Shown here piece by piece: positions 62,176 through 64,000 of a stretch of DNA of 64,000 bases. Source of the DNA: Heterocephalus glaber (lineage: Eukaryota > Chordata > Mammalia > Rodentia > Bathyergidae). Where the stretch lies: NCBI RefSeq assembly GCF_000247695.1, contig NW_004624801.1, positions 4,744,581 to 4,808,580 of the forward strand. Direction: 5' to 3'. The notes beneath the pieces are model-generated. The model did not search any database, had not been told where the DNA came from, and was given only the letters and a program-made list of their open reading frames with translations. Numbering within the stretch: position 1 is the first letter of the stretch; each line of letters starts with the position of its first letter. Made by a program: the position numbers and the translations under genes.

Positions 62176-62350
62176 GGCCGCGGATTTAGCTCAGTGGTTC
62201 TGCCGCCTGTCCTGTAAGCACAAGGACCGAGTTCAATCCCCCGTACAAAAAAAAAAAATGCACCAAGGCTGAGAATGTAACTCAGAGGTTGAGCACCATG
62301 CTTAGCATGCACAAGGTCCTGGGTTTAATTCCTAGGACCAAAACAAACAA
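62176..62350 (+). mobile_element. Two ID SINEs of different subfamilies
   Basis: GGCCGCGGATTTAGCTCAG with the CTGTAAGCACAAGGACC form at 62176-62258, followed by an older AGCACCATGCTTAGCATG form at 62262-62350. Confidence 0.8.
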
Positions 62351-62384
62351 ACATGGAAAAACTCCAGCAAGAAAGTAACTTGTG

Positions 62385-62530
62385 CCACTGGGTATGGTGG
62401 CACACGTCTAATCCCAGCACTTGGGAGACTGAGGCAGGAGGATTTTACGTTTGAGATCAGCCTAAGCTACTCACATAGTGAACTTGAGGTTGGCCTATAC
62501 AATGTAGTGAGACCTTATCTCAAAAAATAA
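62385..62530 (+). mobile_element. B1-type SINE
   Basis: CACTGGGTATGGTGGCACAC, AATCCCAGCACTTGGGAGAC, GTGAGACCTTATCTCAAAA. A second B1-like copy lies at about 62680-62790. Confidence 0.85.
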
Positions 62531-62785
62531 TAATAATTTGTTTCCCTATTCTCTTTACTTTTGTGTATGTGTGGTGAAAACTGTTTTAGTAAATTTTTTA
62601 AAGTCTGGTTGCATACGTAGAAAAATGTTAGCAGGAAGTAAAAACAGACCTTTTGAATGTTTAAAGAAGTTAGTTATGGTCAGAAGTGGTGGCACACACC
62701 TATAGTCCCAGGACTCAAGAGGTTGAGGCAGGAGGATTGTTGAAAGTTTGAGGCCAGCCTGAGCAACATAGTGAGTTCAAGGCCA

Positions 62786-62832
62786 GGAAGAAGAAGGAGG
62801 AGGAGGAGGAGGAGGAGGAGGAGGAGGAGGGG
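62786..62832. repeat. (GGA)n microsatellite
   Basis: A GGA/AGG run of about 40 bases at the tail of a B1-type SINE. The poly-arginine reading frame here is an artefact. Confidence 0.95.
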
Positions 62833-64000
62833 GAAGTTAGTTATGCCTTATCAAATTGACGATTCCCCTAGCAGATTCTTAGCTATGATTTCCCCCATCA
62901 GAAACCTTGCCACATCTTCCTTTCCTGTCCAGTATGGAAGGAAGACTCTCTGGCTTATGGTTCCCATGGCCCTTCCTGCATCCCTTTTCTGAGTTTAGTC
63001 ATCAGTTATCCAACATACATTCCCTCAGTACTGGCTAAGTGACAGGTACAGTTCAAGATTCTTGGCTCTAAGCCAAAAAGGCAAGTTCCTACTACCAAGG
63101 GAGAGACCCTGGACAATAATACAGGTCCAAGACAGTTACAAGGGTGAGAGTGGACATCTTTCCACAGCCCTGGTAGAAACAGGTAAAGACAGTCTGAAGA
63201 GGCCAGGCTCATGTTTGGAGGATAACTGAGTAGGTATGTCTCAACAGGCAAGGGATAGAACAGCAGACAGAGTAACTGAAGAGAGTTACTCAAGGGACCA
63301 TTCACTATGAAGCACTCTGGGGCTAGTAGCCTTAGCCATCATGTACTGAAGAGCAATGGGAAGGAATGACTGCCAGAGCCCAGAGAAAGAAAGCCTCCCA
63401 TAGGAGAGGTTCAACAGGAGCTGTGGGCTCCCACGTCCGGAAGGGAGGAGATGGGGAATAGACCCCCACCTTCACTCCTCTCCGGCCTCCAATTCCCTGC
63501 CCATCAGGTGGACCCACAGAAAGCACAAGAGCAATGGAGTCCACTGATGGGGCCCATAACATCTCAGCCTACAGGGCGTGGAGCAAAGTGCAGGAGAGGG
63601 AAAGAGATCTTCATGGGCAAAGGGAAATTTCCAGTCTCCAGTTATTCGAAGAAGCAAGCAGAGGGAAGGCTCAGGGGTACAGAGAGCCTGGCACATCTGG
63701 GGAACAGAAACACCTGCTTGGGGTAAGATGTAGAGTGACAGGAGATAAAGTTTGAGACATGGGCCAGGAGTAGGCCATAAAGGGCTACATCCAACCTGAT
63801 AAGGAGCTTTACTCTTATTCTCTGAACAATAAAAAAAAAGCCTTTGAAGCAGAAAAATGGTGTCATCAGATGGCATTGGGTGTTAGCGAATCATTTTGGC
63901 TGTGGCAGGAGAGACAAAGTGACCTGGATGTAGAAAAAGCAGCTGGGACATGAGAGTTGATGAGGACTGAACCAAGGTGATCACAGGGCATGGGGAGGAA

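Larger units (their letters stand above)
59150..64000. other. Right flank upstream of HID1, no supported gene
   Basis: Beyond the HID1 promoter this stretch holds B1 and ID SINEs, the L1 fragment at 60.6-61.5 kb, a GGA microsatellite, and from about 62.9 kb moderately AT-rich unique or very old repeat sequence. No open reading frame shows protein-like content. The next gene expected from human order (CDR2L) was not seen. Confidence 0.6.

Overview
The window is mammalian genomic DNA with long introns, GT-AG splicing, GC-rich promoters and dense SINE, LINE and old DNA-transposon remnants. Many short tRNA-Ala-like ID-type SINEs and B1-type (7SL-related, monomeric) SINEs, with no Alu dimers, point to a rodent. 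The ID-like consensus, with its C-rich 3' half ending in GGTACC and an A-run, is not the mouse or rat form; a non-murid rodent (beaver-like is only a guess) fits best.

Four protein genes can be read exon by exon from similarity to human proteins I recall. From left to right they are USH1G (SANS scaffold, minus strand, 13.1-16.4 kb), OTOP2 (plus, 18.0-26.1 kb), OTOP3 (plus, 28.0-38.1 kb) and HID1 (minus, 39.8-59.0 kb). This is the gene order I recall for human 17q25.1. USH1G and OTOP2 are head to head across a GC-rich 1.5 kb interval. OTOP2 and OTOP3 are tandem duplicates with the same intron phases and three coding exons of identical length. OTOP3 and HID1 converge, with less than 1 kb between OTOP3's stop codon and HID1's poly(A) signal.

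Region by region: 1-12.7 kb holds no gene I can support, only MIR, ID and B1 repeats and unique sequence. 12.7-16.5 kb is USH1G (451 residues here). 17-26.4 kb is OTOP2 (560 residues), with one 320-base run of N in its last intron. 26.5-28 kb is a spacer with an L1 fragment. 28-38.1 kb is OTOP3 (565 residues from the downstream ATG). 39-59 kb is HID1 (19 coding exons, 787 residues), whose introns carry two palindromic mariner remnants and a small hAT-like element. 59.1-64 kb is intergenic, mostly SINE and L1 remnants.

OTOP2 and OTOP3 encode proton channels. SANS is a stereocilia and periciliary scaffold for Usher proteins. HID1 is a Golgi-associated factor for dense-core vesicle formation. 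They are neighbours and do not form one pathway. I found no previously undescribed system. The points most worth a second look are the reading-frame conflict at the OTOP3 first exon, the two palindromic mariner copies inside HID1, a hAT-like miniature element, exact SINE tandem duplications, and several strong CTCF-like motifs.
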